From Panacagrimonas sp052389915 (lineage in GTDB: Bacteria > Pseudomonadota > Gammaproteobacteria > Nevskiales > Nevskiaceae), in contig JBQTHL010000012.1 of NCBI GenBank assembly GCA_052389915.1, positions 62,001-126,000 on the forward strand: DNA of 64,000 nucleotides, written 5' to 3'. The notes below the pieces were generated by a model that was not told where the DNA came from, searched no databases, and saw nothing but the letters and a program-made list of their open reading frames with translations. Shown here piece after piece: positions 43,713 through 51,306 of this stretch. Position 1 is the stretch's first letter. Each line of letters begins with the position of its first letter. The position numbers and the translations under genes were made by a program.

Positions 43713-44510
43713 TCAGTGGCGGACGGGCTTGCGGCCGGACAGGCACTGCACGCGGATGCGTCGCCAGTTCCCGTCGTCGATCAGCCGTTCCAGCGCGTCC
43801 CCGAGGGAGTCGAAGAACAGCTCATCGACCCGTTCGACCCGCACACCGTCGCGGTGCAGTTCCAACGCGTAGAGGTCGGGGCCACGCTCGTACAGCACCG
43901 TGACGCGCCCGTCGAACTTCGCCGTGGCGACCGTGAAGCTGATGGCCGGCGGTGTCTTGACGATGTTGGCCGGCGCCGGATCGACGCAGATGAAATCCCG
44001 CGCGCCGGCATCGACCAGCATGTGCGTGATGCGCCGGAAATGGTCAGGTGCCGGCAACTGCTCCAGTTGATTGACCAGTTCCTGCAGCTCGGGGCAGCTC
44101 GGTTCCGGGATCGGCAGCTTCGCCGGTGCGGAACCGAGAACGTGCGTCCTCACCTTGTAGGGCTGGCCGTCGCTGGCGAACTCGGTGCGTTCCTCCGGCG
44201 TGTCCGCGCGCAGGCCGTCGAAACGGCGTCTGACATAGGGCTCAACCTGCACCTTGACGCCCTCGTCGGGCACTTCGGTCACGAGCGCCCGGTCGAGTAC
44301 CGCGAACTCGGCCCGCCCCGTCTTCACGACGATGGCTTCGTCAGTGGTGGCGATGACCTTGCCCTCGAAAGGCTTGGGGTCGATGTGAAAGCCCAGCGTC
44401 GAAACCTTGGGCTGGCCATCGAAGATGTTGAACTTGAAGGAACGGACGTTGGAAGGCACATGACCGACAACCAGGGTCGGCATCTGCGCGCGGATGGCTT
44501 GTGTATCCAT
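43713..44510 (-). CDS. Conserved ICE accessory protein, unknown function
   Basis: This 265-residue soluble protein begins MDTQAIRAQMPTLVVGHVPSNVRSFKFNIFDGQPKVS. Other blocks are YVRRRFDGLRADTPEERTEF and VDAGARDFICVDPAPANIVKTPPAISFTVA. No catalytic motif is evident. Its transcription unit starts with repeat element R3 and leader hairpin L9 and continues into the DUF3085 gene. It is common in this ICE class but undescribed. Confidence 0.72.
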   Translation of the reverse strand: MDTQAIRAQMPTLVVGHVPSNVRSFKFNIFDGQPKVSTLGFHIDPKPFEGKVIATTDEAIVVKTGRAEFAVLDRALVTEVPDEGVKVQVEPYVRRRFDGLRADTPEERTEFASDGQPYKVRTHVLGSAPAKLPIPEPSCPELQELVNQLEQLPAPDHFRRITHMLVDAGARDFICVDPAPANIVKTPPAISFTVATAKFDGRVTVLYERGPDLYALELHRDGVRVERVDELFFDSLGDALERLIDDGNWRRIRVQCLSGRKPVRH

Positions 44511-44530
44511 GGGAGAACTACTTGTGGCAA

Positions 44531-44569
44531 CCAAGAGACTCCCGCCCGCAAGGGAGGTCTGTCCCTTGG
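44531..44569 (-). promoter_or_regulatory. Leader hairpin L9
   Basis: On the minus strand CCAAG/CTTGG, GAC/GTC and CCTCCC/GGGAGG-type pairing with small loops. It lies 20 bp before ATG 44510. Confidence 0.68.
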
Positions 44570-44581
44570 GGTGAGTTGGAT

Positions 44582-44687
44582 GGACGCGGAATGCGCCCGG
44601 AGAAAGAAACAACCTGTGCAGCGAACCGCACCGCAGTCTTGAAGGTCTCGACTGCCTGGGCATGCAGCCGGCAACGCCAGCGAACAT
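44582..44687 (-). ncRNA. Repeated structured element R3
   Basis: This is the third copy of the repeat. The middle stem is GCAGTC/GACTGC enclosing TTGAAG, perfectly complementary though its sequence differs from the other copies. The first (TGC..GCA) and third (GCCGGC/GCCAGC) stems are weaker here. CTGGGCATG is conserved. It lies between a terminator (44759) and the gene starting at 44510. Confidence 0.65.
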
Positions 44688-44758
44688 GCGTCCAGCGTGT
44701 GGCAAGCGTCGGCGTCAGTCGTCCAGTAATCAGCAACGCGCCGTCACCGCGTTCCACC

Positions 44759-44785
44759 AAAAAAGAAGAGCCCCGCGCGGGGCTC
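44759..44785 (-). terminator. Rho-independent terminator after the DUF5983 gene
   Basis: A perfect palindromic stem (GAGCCCCG/CGGGGCTC, 44768-44785) is followed on the minus strand by TTCTTTTTTGG. It lies 9 bp after the gene's stop. Confidence 0.88.
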
Positions 44786-44794
44786 AAGAGGGGG

Positions 44795-45514
44795 TCATTC
44801 GTCGTCGTACAGCATCAGTCCTTCGAGGATCGGCGCATCGGCATCGAAGACCAGCATGCGCACGTCCGCGAGCGCGGCCAGGTGGAGCACTTCGACCAGG
44901 GACTCCGGCATGCCTTTCTTCCGGTGTTCCTGCTTCAACTGCTCGGCGGTGATGCCCTCGACGAACTGCAGGTTCGCATCGGTCCAGGGCGTGGAGATCA
45001 ACTTCACGCCGACCGCTGGGCTGTACGGGATGCGAAAGGCAACGAACAGAAACCGGATCGGCGTGTCGATGTCCGCCAGGTTGGCCAGATAGCGGCTGGC
45101 CTCGTCGGTGATGTGCGCTGAGCTGATTTCCCAGCAGCGGCTGTAGGACCCGGTCTCGAAGCGTAGGCGACGTACCATTTCGCGCGCGGCCTCTTCCGAG
45201 TAGGCGTCACCGACGTGCAGAGGCTGACCCGATTCTTCGGCCATGACGGCATAGACGACGGTGCGGGCGATGCCGTGGCTGCGGCACTGCGCGTCCAGCT
45301 CGGCGGTTACGTCCTGGCCTTCGGTGATGAGTGCGAAGTCGTCGCAGAAGATGCAAGGGTGGCGCGTGACCTGGCTGTCTGGCAGGTGCGACTGCGAGGC
45401 ATGCAGCGGCAGATAGGTCAGCGGGCAATCGTCGTCATACGAGATCGCCAGCAATCGCTGTACGGACAAGTCATCGTAGCCGCGGATGAAGGGATTGTTG
45501 AGTTGATTGGACAT
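44795..45514 (-). CDS. DUF5983-like ICE accessory protein
   Basis: This 239-residue soluble acidic protein begins MSNQLNNPFIRGYDDLSVQRLLAISYDDDCPL. It has a cysteine pair in HPCIFCDDFALITEG and a conserved-looking C-terminal part FVEGITAEQLKQEHRKKGMPESLVEVLHLAALADV. The assignment to DUF5983 is from memory of the family pattern and is moderate. The start is ATG 45514 after leader hairpin L10. It is the last gene of its transcription unit, followed by a strong terminator. Confidence 0.68.
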   Translation of the reverse strand: MSNQLNNPFIRGYDDLSVQRLLAISYDDDCPLTYLPLHASQSHLPDSQVTRHPCIFCDDFALITEGQDVTAELDAQCRSHGIARTVVYAVMAEESGQPLHVGDAYSEEAAREMVRRLRFETGSYSRCWEISSAHITDEASRYLANLADIDTPIRFLFVAFRIPYSPAVGVKLISTPWTDANLQFVEGITAEQLKQEHRKKGMPESLVEVLHLAALADVRMLVFDADAPILEGLMLYDDE

Positions 45515-45537
45515 GGGATTTCTCCAGCAGAAGATGG

Positions 45538-45571
45538 CTGGACCAATCCCCTGCCGGGGATTGAACCCCAG
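45538..45571 (-). promoter_or_regulatory. Leader hairpin L10
   Basis: On the minus strand CTGG/CCAG closes a GGTT/GT internal loop above a perfect CAATCCCC/GGGGATTG stem with GGCA loop. TGGAG and ATG 45514 follow. It is one of the best examples of the class. Confidence 0.78.
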
Positions 45572-45659
45572 CGAATGGATGAAGTGGCAGCCGGTCAGCC
45601 GGCGCCGTGCGAAACCGCCATGACGGCGGGCGGTAAAAGGCAGCGAAGGATGGTGATTC

Positions 45660-45690
45660 GGGACATGGCCCCGAGCGGGGCGCATGTCCC
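45660..45690 (-). promoter_or_regulatory. Orphan leader-type hairpin L11
   Basis: GGGACATG/CATGTCCC and GCCCCG/GGGGC stems with one bulge, of the leader type, but no convincing gene follows. Only a 23-codon frame (MSRITILRCL...) starts within it. The stretch 45572-45733 is otherwise empty, so a former gene may be lost. Confidence 0.55.
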
Positions 45691-45733
45691 TCGTGGGGGC
45701 GGGAAGAGATGACGGTGGTGTGCCGAGGCCGGC

Positions 45734-46126
45734 TCACCAGCCGCTGTAGTGCAGCAGCAGGCCAGCGATGACCTTGCGACGTTCCAGATCGAGACCGCCG
45801 AGATCGGCAAGGCCCACGACGCCGCAACGCTTGAGCAGCGCGCCGCCCTCACGAGAGTTGTAGAAGCTGACCAAGGCCGCCAGGAAAACCTTCTCGCCGG
45901 AACTCATGGCACCGATGGTGCGTTTGATCAGGGAGGTCTTGGGGCAGAGATCCCACTTGTCGCTGGATCGCTCCCATCCTTCGCGGGTGCCGTCGCCGAA
46001 CAGGCGAGGACCGGCGATGGCGACACCCCGTTTCCAGGCTTGAAAGAACGCTGACGGCGCGTTGGCGAAATGTGCTCGCTCCAGCGCGATCTGATCGAGC
46101 ACTTCTTGAGGCAATGATGAGTTCAT
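45734..46126 (-). CDS. Conserved ICE accessory protein, unknown function
   Basis: This 130-residue, mostly helical protein begins MNSSLPQEVLDQIALERAHFANAPSAFFQAWKRGVAIAGPRLFGDG and ends KRCGVVGLADLGGLDLERRKVIAGLLLHYSGW. It follows the small gene at 46145 by 18 bp without its own leader hairpin, so it is translated from the same transcript. No catalytic motif is visible and no family name is known to me. Confidence 0.7.
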   Translation of the reverse strand: MNSSLPQEVLDQIALERAHFANAPSAFFQAWKRGVAIAGPRLFGDGTREGWERSSDKWDLCPKTSLIKRTIGAMSSGEKVFLAALVSFYNSREGGALLKRCGVVGLADLGGLDLERRKVIAGLLLHYSGW

Positions 46127-46144
46127 GGAAATTCTCCCGGAAAC

Positions 46145-46393
46145 TCATGGGTGGCGTCGCTGCATCCAGGCCCCGGTGTCGAGAGCCTGCTGTGCGGATT
46201 GATGTGTCGGGAAATACTCGACGGACTCCCGAGACGGGCCTTCGTCGTCCTGCGTGCCGATGAAGTAGCCGGCGGCGCTGCGCAGCACTTGCAGCGGCAG
46301 GCGTTTGCCGGTGTAGATGAGCGTCAGATAGCCGATGGATTCGGCACGGGCTTGTGCCGCACTCACCGGCGCCGATGGGGAAGCAAGGGACAT
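46145..46393 (-). CDS. Small conserved ICE accessory protein
   Basis: This 82-residue protein begins MSLASPSAPVSAAQARAESIGYLTLIYTGKRLPLQVLRSAAGYFIGT and ends in SAQQALDTGAWMQRR. It looks soluble with a central beta-hairpin. The unit starts with repeat element R4 and leader hairpin L12, then this gene. The function is unknown. The longer frame to 46480 crosses the hairpin and is rejected. Confidence 0.68.
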   Translation of the reverse strand: MSLASPSAPVSAAQARAESIGYLTLIYTGKRLPLQVLRSAAGYFIGTQDDEGPSRESVEYFPTHQSAQQALDTGAWMQRRHP

Positions 46394-46414
46394 GGGGACT
46401 CTCCTGGTGAAGGA

Positions 46415-46450
46415 CCGGGAACCCACGTCCCGTCGGGCGTGGAACTCCCG
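46415..46450 (-). promoter_or_regulatory. Leader hairpin L12
   Basis: On the minus strand CGGGA/TCCCG, CCACG/CGTGG and CC/GG stems with loop GAC and matching GTT bulges. AGGAGA and ATG 46393 follow. The flank CCACCCA is shared with L1, L2 and L5. Confidence 0.75.
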
Positions 46451-46496
46451 ATGGGTGGAAGACAAAGGCATCAGCGTCATGGGGACGCGCGTCCGC

Positions 46497-46602
46497 GGAA
46501 GCGATGCGAAGCGGACTGGTTTTGGTCAGCGCGGCGAACCGCGTTGCAGCCTTGAAGACCGAGGCTGCCAGGGCATGGTGCTGACGACCGTCAGCAGCTC
46601 AT
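46497..46602 (-). ncRNA. Repeated structured element R4
   Basis: This is the fourth copy. Plus-strand stems are CGCGG/CCGCG with a CGAA loop, GCAGCC/GGCTGC enclosing TTGAAG, and CTGACG/CGTCAG. The sequence between the second and third reads CAGGGCATG, one change from the other copies. It heads the transcription unit that starts with the gene at 46393. Confidence 0.7.
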
Positions 46603-46607
46603 GACGT

Positions 46608-47172
46608 GAGGATGAGCACGAGGCATGGATGCCGTCGCAGGAAAAACCGAATCGCAGGCGGCCCGCTTTCGGCAGAAAGCGCATTTCAGGACAAGACAAG
46701 ACCAGCACACCGAAGGCCTGCGGGCCTTCGGCTGGAGAGAAAGAAAAACCACCTGTGGGCTGTTGCAGATCAGGCCGTCGTCAAAGCCGTTCGCTGCGTC
46801 AGCATTCGCACCCGGCCCGTGTCGTGGTTGGGGCCGGAAACCTTTGGCACGCATACGCGCACAAAGGGAGCCCGTTGTTTCACCGGCGGGCACCGGCACT
46901 GAATACCATCGACCCCGAGGGGCCTCCTGACGGCTCGCGTGACGGCAAGGCGTCAGGAGGCCTCTCGTGATGGACGGAAGGCATACCGATCAGAGGAATG
47001 GCGGCGAGCGCGATTCGTGGAGCAATGACCTTCTCGCCCCGTTGCCGCAGTCGCGGATCAACGGAGCGCGCACACCGTTGCAGAAGGAAACGCGCGCTGG
47101 GGATTCCCGCGGGGCACGGGACGTTTGCCTCGCCGCCAGGAAAGCGGCCGGCGTGGCAGGGATGCGTAGGCG
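46608..47172. other. Noncoding stretch with hairpins after topB
   Basis: About 565 bp between the topB stop and R4 hold no gene I can support; the several 60-100-codon frames overlap each other and lack motifs. Two strong hairpins are present: CCGAAGGCC/GGCCTTCGG at 46710-46731 and a 12-bp stem GGCCTCCTGACG/CGTCAGGAGGCC at 46921-46962. Neither has a clear U-tract, so terminator function is uncertain. A promoter for the unit starting at R4 should lie here. Confidence 0.55.
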
Positions 47173-49188
47173 TCAGGACGCCTTGGGTGTTGCGCGTCGC
47201 TTGCGTGGCGCTGTGCGTTTTCCTGCCGAGGACTCGACCGGCAGCGTGCCCGTGCAGTCCGGGTAACGGTGGCATGACCAGAACGTGCCATTCTTGCCGG
47301 GACGCTGGCGCATCGGCGCACCGCATTGCGGGCAAGGCGGCGACGGCGGCAGCGCGATGGAAAGCGTCGTGCCCCGATGCTGCTGCACGAGCTGGGCGAC
47401 CCAGGCGGATTGCTTGGCGATGAACGCATCCAGCGTCATCTGCCCGGCTCCGATCATGTCCAGCGCCTGCTCCCAGATGGCGGTCATGCCGGGATCGGCG
47501 ACGGCCGCCGGCACGGCGTCGATGAGAGTGAAGGCCGCGTCCGACGCGCGGATGGCGCGGCCCTTCTTCAGCAGATAGCCGCGGTCGATGAGACCCTTGA
47601 TCGTACTGGCGCGCGTGGCCTCGGTGCCGATGCCCGTCGTCTCCTTCAGCTTCTGCTTCAGGCGCGGATCGTCCACCAGCTTGGCCACGCCCTTCATCGC
47701 CTTGATCAGCTCACCCTGGGTGTAGGGCTTGGGTGGTAGCGTCTTCAACGCCTTCAGCTCGACCTGCTCGACGCCGCAGCGCGAACCGCTCGCCAGCGGT
47801 GGCAGCTCTTGGCTGCGCTGATCCAGTTCGTCGTCCGCAGCGTCCGCTTCGCGGTTGACCAGCGCCAGGTGCCAGCCAGGAACCACCACCTGCTTGCCGT
47901 TGGCTTGCAAGGATCGCTCGGCGCAGGTGAGCAATGCCACCGTGCGGTCGAACTCATGATGCGGAAGAAACTGTGAGAGATAACGCCCGCGGATCAGCCG
48001 ATAGACCGCCAGCTCCTTCTCCGACATGGCCGAGAGCTTCGCCGGTTCCAGCGTGGGGATGATGCCGTGGTGCGCGGTCACTTTGCCGTCGTTCCAGGCG
48101 CGTGAACGCTGGCTGCGGTCGAGCTGGGCGAGCAAGGGCCGCAGGCTGGGATCGGTGACGAGCAGCGCATCGAGCACGGCCGGCACGTCGGCGAACATGC
48201 TCTCCGGCAGATAGCCCGAATCCGAGCGCGGATAGGTCGTGGCCTTGTGCGTCTCGTACAGCGCCTGCGCGATGTCCAGCGTTTCCTGCACGTCAAGACC
48301 GAGCTGACGCGAGCACACCTCCTGCAAGGTGCCCAGATCGAACAGCAGCGGCGGTGCCTCGCGCACACGCTCGGTTTCCACCGACGCCACCTGCGCTTCG
48401 CGCGCCGTGCGCATGCGCTCGACGGCCTGCTGTGCCACCGGCTGTTGCAAACAACGACCCGTCGCATCCGCGCTACCCGCGGGCGGCATCCAGATCGCGA
48501 TGAAGGACTGACCGGCATAGGACAGCAACACGTCCACGGCCCAATACGGCACGGAGACGAACCGCGCGATCCCGCGGTCGCGGTCCACTACCAGCTTCAG
48601 CGTCGGCGTCTGCACGCGGCCCACCGAGAGCACGCCGGAGTAACCAGCCTGCCGCCCCAACAGAGTAAACAGCCGGCTCAGATTCATGCCGATCAGCCAG
48701 TCCGCACGCGAACGCGCGAGCGCCGAGTAGTACAGCGGCAGCGTCTCGGCCGATGGCTTGAGCGCGCCAAGTGCCTTGCGAATGCTCGCGTCGTTGAGTG
48801 CCGACAGCCACAGCCGTTGGATCGGGCCACGGTAGCCGCACAGCTCGATGATTTCGCGGGCGATCATCTCGCCTTCGCGATCGGCGTCAGTAGCAATCAC
48901 CAGTTCGCTCGCCCTGGCGATGAACTGCTGGACGATCTTGAATTGTGTGGCGGTCTTGGGTTTGACCTCGATGCGCCAGCGCTCTGGAAGAATCGGAAGC
49001 TGGTCGATGGACCAGCGCTTGTACTGCTCGCCGTAGGCTTCCGGCGGTGCGGCTTCGATCAGATGACCGATGCACCAGGTCACGACGGTATCCGAACCGC
49101 TGTAGCAGCCGTTACCGCGTTGACCGGCACCGAGAGCACGGGCGATGTCCTTGCCCTGGGAAGGTTTCTCGCACAGGAACACGCGCAT
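47173..49188 (-). CDS. topB: DNA topoisomerase III
   Basis: This 671-residue type IA topoisomerase has the N-terminal TOPRIM opening MRVFLCEKPSQGKDIARALG, acidic DADREGEMIAREI, active-site tyrosine near residue 317 in TTYPRSDSGYLPE, and a C-terminal zinc finger CPQCGAPM...FWSCHRYPDC. It unlinks single strands during element replication or transfer and is standard in ICEclc/pKLC102-type elements. ATG 49188 has a strong GAGGAGG; the longer frame from 49242 is not needed. Confidence 0.96.
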   Translation of the reverse strand: MRVFLCEKPSQGKDIARALGAGQRGNGCYSGSDTVVTWCIGHLIEAAPPEAYGEQYKRWSIDQLPILPERWRIEVKPKTATQFKIVQQFIARASELVIATDADREGEMIAREIIELCGYRGPIQRLWLSALNDASIRKALGALKPSAETLPLYYSALARSRADWLIGMNLSRLFTLLGRQAGYSGVLSVGRVQTPTLKLVVDRDRGIARFVSVPYWAVDVLLSYAGQSFIAIWMPPAGSADATGRCLQQPVAQQAVERMRTAREAQVASVETERVREAPPLLFDLGTLQEVCSRQLGLDVQETLDIAQALYETHKATTYPRSDSGYLPESMFADVPAVLDALLVTDPSLRPLLAQLDRSQRSRAWNDGKVTAHHGIIPTLEPAKLSAMSEKELAVYRLIRGRYLSQFLPHHEFDRTVALLTCAERSLQANGKQVVVPGWHLALVNREADAADDELDQRSQELPPLASGSRCGVEQVELKALKTLPPKPYTQGELIKAMKGVAKLVDDPRLKQKLKETTGIGTEATRASTIKGLIDRGYLLKKGRAIRASDAAFTLIDAVPAAVADPGMTAIWEQALDMIGAGQMTLDAFIAKQSAWVAQLVQQHRGTTLSIALPPSPPCPQCGAPMRQRPGKNGTFWSCHRYPDCTGTLPVESSAGKRTAPRKRRATPKAS

Positions 49189-49381
49189 GAAGCCTCCTCG
49201 GGAATGTAATTCATCGGATGAGCAACAGCATGTCCGGGCCATGCGCGAGCAACAGCAAAGAAGCGGAATACGCCACGCACCGAATTGTTGACCGCCGTTG
49301 CGGCGGCGGTGTGTGGCAGCGACAGCAGAATGCCTAGAGAGAGTGACGGTGCGGGCGGCGAGTGGAACGCTATGGATGCCA

Positions 49382-49410
49382 CCAGAGCTATCCCCTGGGG
49401 ATAGCTCTGG
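49382..49410. promoter_or_regulatory. 29-bp near-perfect palindrome upstream of topB
   Basis: Two 14-bp arms (CCAGAGCTATCCCC and its complement) flank a single T. The inner 21 bp recur exactly at 51279-51299. There is no U-tract on either strand, so an operator for an element regulator fits better than a terminator. The rest of the gap 49189-49460 holds nothing recognisable. Confidence 0.65.
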
Positions 49411-49460
49411 TGCAGGAACGGCGACTGTGAGTTGCTATAGCCGCCCTCGTGCGGCACCTG

Positions 49461-49862
49461 TCACTCGGCGGGCGATTGCGAACCGGCGTGGGACGGTTTC
49501 GGGCTGAGCGTCACGGACTCGATGCGGAACGGCAGTATGCCGATGCTGCGGGCGTTGACCTGCCAGGTTTCGCGCGGGTTCTCCTCGCTGTCCGTCCACG
49601 GGTCACGTTCCATGCGGCCGACGACGAGGACGCGCATGCCCTTCTGGTACAGGCTTGCCCAGCGCTCCGCGTCGCGGTGCCACAATTCCACCGGCGCCCA
49701 GAAGCCGCCGCGGTCCTCGAACTCGCCGTCCTGGGTTGGAACGGGGTTGTCGAAATACACGTTCAGGCGCAGCAGCCGGCGCGGCTCGTCATTGCCATTC
49801 GGAAATTCCCGGTATTCCGACGCAGAGCCGATGTTGCCTTCGCCGAAGAATTGCGTGCTCAT
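49461..49862 (-). CDS. ssb: Single-stranded DNA-binding protein, ICE type
   Basis: This 133-residue protein has a compact OB fold: MSTQFFGEGNIGSASEYREF, LLRLNVYFDNP, FWAPVELWHRDAERWASLYQKGMRVLVVGRMERDPW. WaPVELWh and GxRVLVxGR are typical SSB strands. It coats single-stranded element DNA during transfer or replication. The usual acidic DDDIPF tail is absent, as is common in ICE-encoded SSBs. It overlaps the DUF3158 stop by 4 bp. Confidence 0.9.
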   Translation of the reverse strand: MSTQFFGEGNIGSASEYREFPNGNDEPRRLLRLNVYFDNPVPTQDGEFEDRGGFWAPVELWHRDAERWASLYQKGMRVLVVGRMERDPWTDSEENPRETWQVNARSIGILPFRIESVTLSPKPSHAGSQSPAE

Positions 49863-50401
49863 GGTGACTCCTTGGGGGTGGTGGCGGTAATGGAAGCGGT
49901 GCGTCGATGGACACGTCGCAGGTAGACCGCCTCGGCCTGAGCCATCTTTCTGGCGCAGTCCAAGGCTTGGCGGGCGATGCTATGAGTGAGGCTGATCTGC
50001 ATGTTCAACTCGATGCGCTGCAGCTCCATCGCATACAGGTCGTCGATCAGCGAGGTCGGAGTCGCGGGGTTGGCCATCAGCGACTCCCACAGCGCCACGC
50101 CCATCAACGATCGATCGTCGTTGCGCCAGCGTAGAAAGATCGTTCCTGCGCCAGTGGTCTGCTGGGCCAGTTGCACACCGAGCAGGCTGAAGGGGTAGGC
50201 GCGCGCCTGCGGCAACACGCGCCGCTGCGCCAACGCAATCACGTCGTCGCGCAGCGCCATGCACTGGCTGGCCCAGATCTCCAGACTCCCCTTACCCTTA
50301 AAAGGCTTCAAAAGGCCTTTTAGGTAGGCGGCATGTTCCAGCCGCTGGAAGTCCGCCTGTTCCAAGGGCACGAAGCGCGCAGGATGAGCCGATGCCGTCA
50401 T
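49859..50401 (-). CDS. DUF3158 family ICE protein
   Basis: This is a 180-residue protein matching DUF3158: FVPLEQADFQRLEHAAYLKGLLKPFKGKGSLE, then RRVLPQARAYPFSLLGVQLAQQTTGAGTIFLRWRN. It always lies between TIGR03761 and ssb in this ICE class and is read in a 4-bp overlap with both. It is probably part of the replication or processing machinery, but no activity has been shown. Confidence 0.85.
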   Translation of the reverse strand: MTASAHPARFVPLEQADFQRLEHAAYLKGLLKPFKGKGSLEIWASQCMALRDDVIALAQRRVLPQARAYPFSLLGVQLAQQTTGAGTIFLRWRNDDRSLMGVALWESLMANPATPTSLIDDLYAMELQRIELNMQISLTHSIARQALDCARKMAQAEAVYLRRVHRRTASITATTPKESP

Positions 50402-51159
50402 GCCGTGGCGTCCTCGTCCTGCGCCGCATCGGTTGCGTCATCCGTCGGCGCATCTGTGGCAGGCGCAGCAGTCGGTGTGGCCTTGCCCGTCCGGCGCGCG
50501 ATGGGTGGCGCAAAGCGCGAGCGGCGCGTGCCTTCGAGCACGTCCTGCGGCAGCTCGCCGAACTTCTCCAGCGCCGCCCGCGCCACGGCGTTGTTCGCCG
50601 CGAAGTCGTCGCGGGTGCAGCCGGAATAGCGGTACTGCTGGGCCAGCGAGAAAAGGCTGCGAAGGGAATGCGCGCCGTCGTTGAGCCAGCGCTCCAGGGT
50701 GCTGCGATCAATCAAGGCCGTGTGATGCGCCAAGATCAAACGGCGTGCCAGGTCGTCATAGTCGGCCAGCAGGTACACCGCCATGAAGCCGAGCTGCGCG
50801 TTCACGAACAGCGGCAGCTTCACCGGCTGCACGTTCATGTTCTCGCCCAGCGATAGCGCGGGCGGCACATCGGCCAGGGCCTGATCCACCTGTTCGCGCA
50901 GCGTCTGCAGGCGGGTCTTGGTGTCGGCGAGCTTGTCCTCGATGCGCAGCATCCACCAGTCCGAGTACGGATCGTCCTGCTCGCTGCCGCGCTTCATCTT
51001 GTTCATCGCGCTGATGAAGCCGTTGAGGCCGATGATGCCGGCCTTCCCCTCGGTCGGCGCGCGCCCGTGCCAGATGCGCGAGGCGTGATGCGTGTGCAGC
51101 GTCAGCGACATCGCGCTGCGCAGCGATCCGAGATTCAGTTGCAGGGATTCGTTGGCCAT
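50398..51159 (-). CDS. Integrating conjugative element protein, TIGR03761 (PFL_4669) family
   Basis: This 253-residue protein begins MANESLQLNLGSLRSAMSLTLHTHHASRIWHGRAPTEGKAGIIGLNGF, the hallmark of TIGR03761. The C-terminal part is basic with a low-complexity Ala/Thr/Asp tail (TAAPATDAPTDDATDAAQDED). It is soluble and encoded in the DNA-maintenance block. Starts at 51159 and 51174 are both possible; 51159 gives the usual opening. The palindrome at 51279-51299 lies about 120 bp upstream. Confidence 0.87.
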   Translation of the reverse strand: MANESLQLNLGSLRSAMSLTLHTHHASRIWHGRAPTEGKAGIIGLNGFISAMNKMKRGSEQDDPYSDWWMLRIEDKLADTKTRLQTLREQVDQALADVPPALSLGENMNVQPVKLPLFVNAQLGFMAVYLLADYDDLARRLILAHHTALIDRSTLERWLNDGAHSLRSLFSLAQQYRYSGCTRDDFAANNAVARAALEKFGELPQDVLEGTRRSRFAPPIARRTGKATPTAAPATDAPTDDATDAAQDEDATA

Positions 51160-51278
51160 GAAGACGACTCGCATAGGAAGCGGAGTCGCCAGCATCGGCA
51201 CCGGCCGGAAGGCCGTCAGTCAACAAACCGCATCCAGCGTCCGCCCGGTTTGTCCGTCACCGGAAGGCTGTCTGTGCC

Positions 51279-51299
51279 AGCTATCCCCTGGGGATAGCT
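51279..51299. promoter_or_regulatory. 21-bp palindrome, second copy
   Basis: Arms AGCTATCCCC and GGGGATAGCT around a single T, identical to the core of the palindrome at 49382-49410. It lies in the gap between the STY4528-type gene and the TIGR03761 gene. Two exact copies, 1.9 kb apart and both in front of maintenance genes, point to a shared DNA-binding regulator. Confidence 0.7.
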
Positions 51300-51306
51300 C
51301 CATCGC

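Noticed and set aside
46591..46902. Overlapping frames of about 100 codons on both strands after topB
   Set aside because: They overlap each other on opposite strands, lack ribosome binding sites and motifs, and span hairpins; the stretch is better treated as noncoding.
46921..46962. The 12-bp stem as the topB terminator
   Set aside because: It lies over 200 bp past the stop and has no U-tract on either strand, so termination cannot be claimed.
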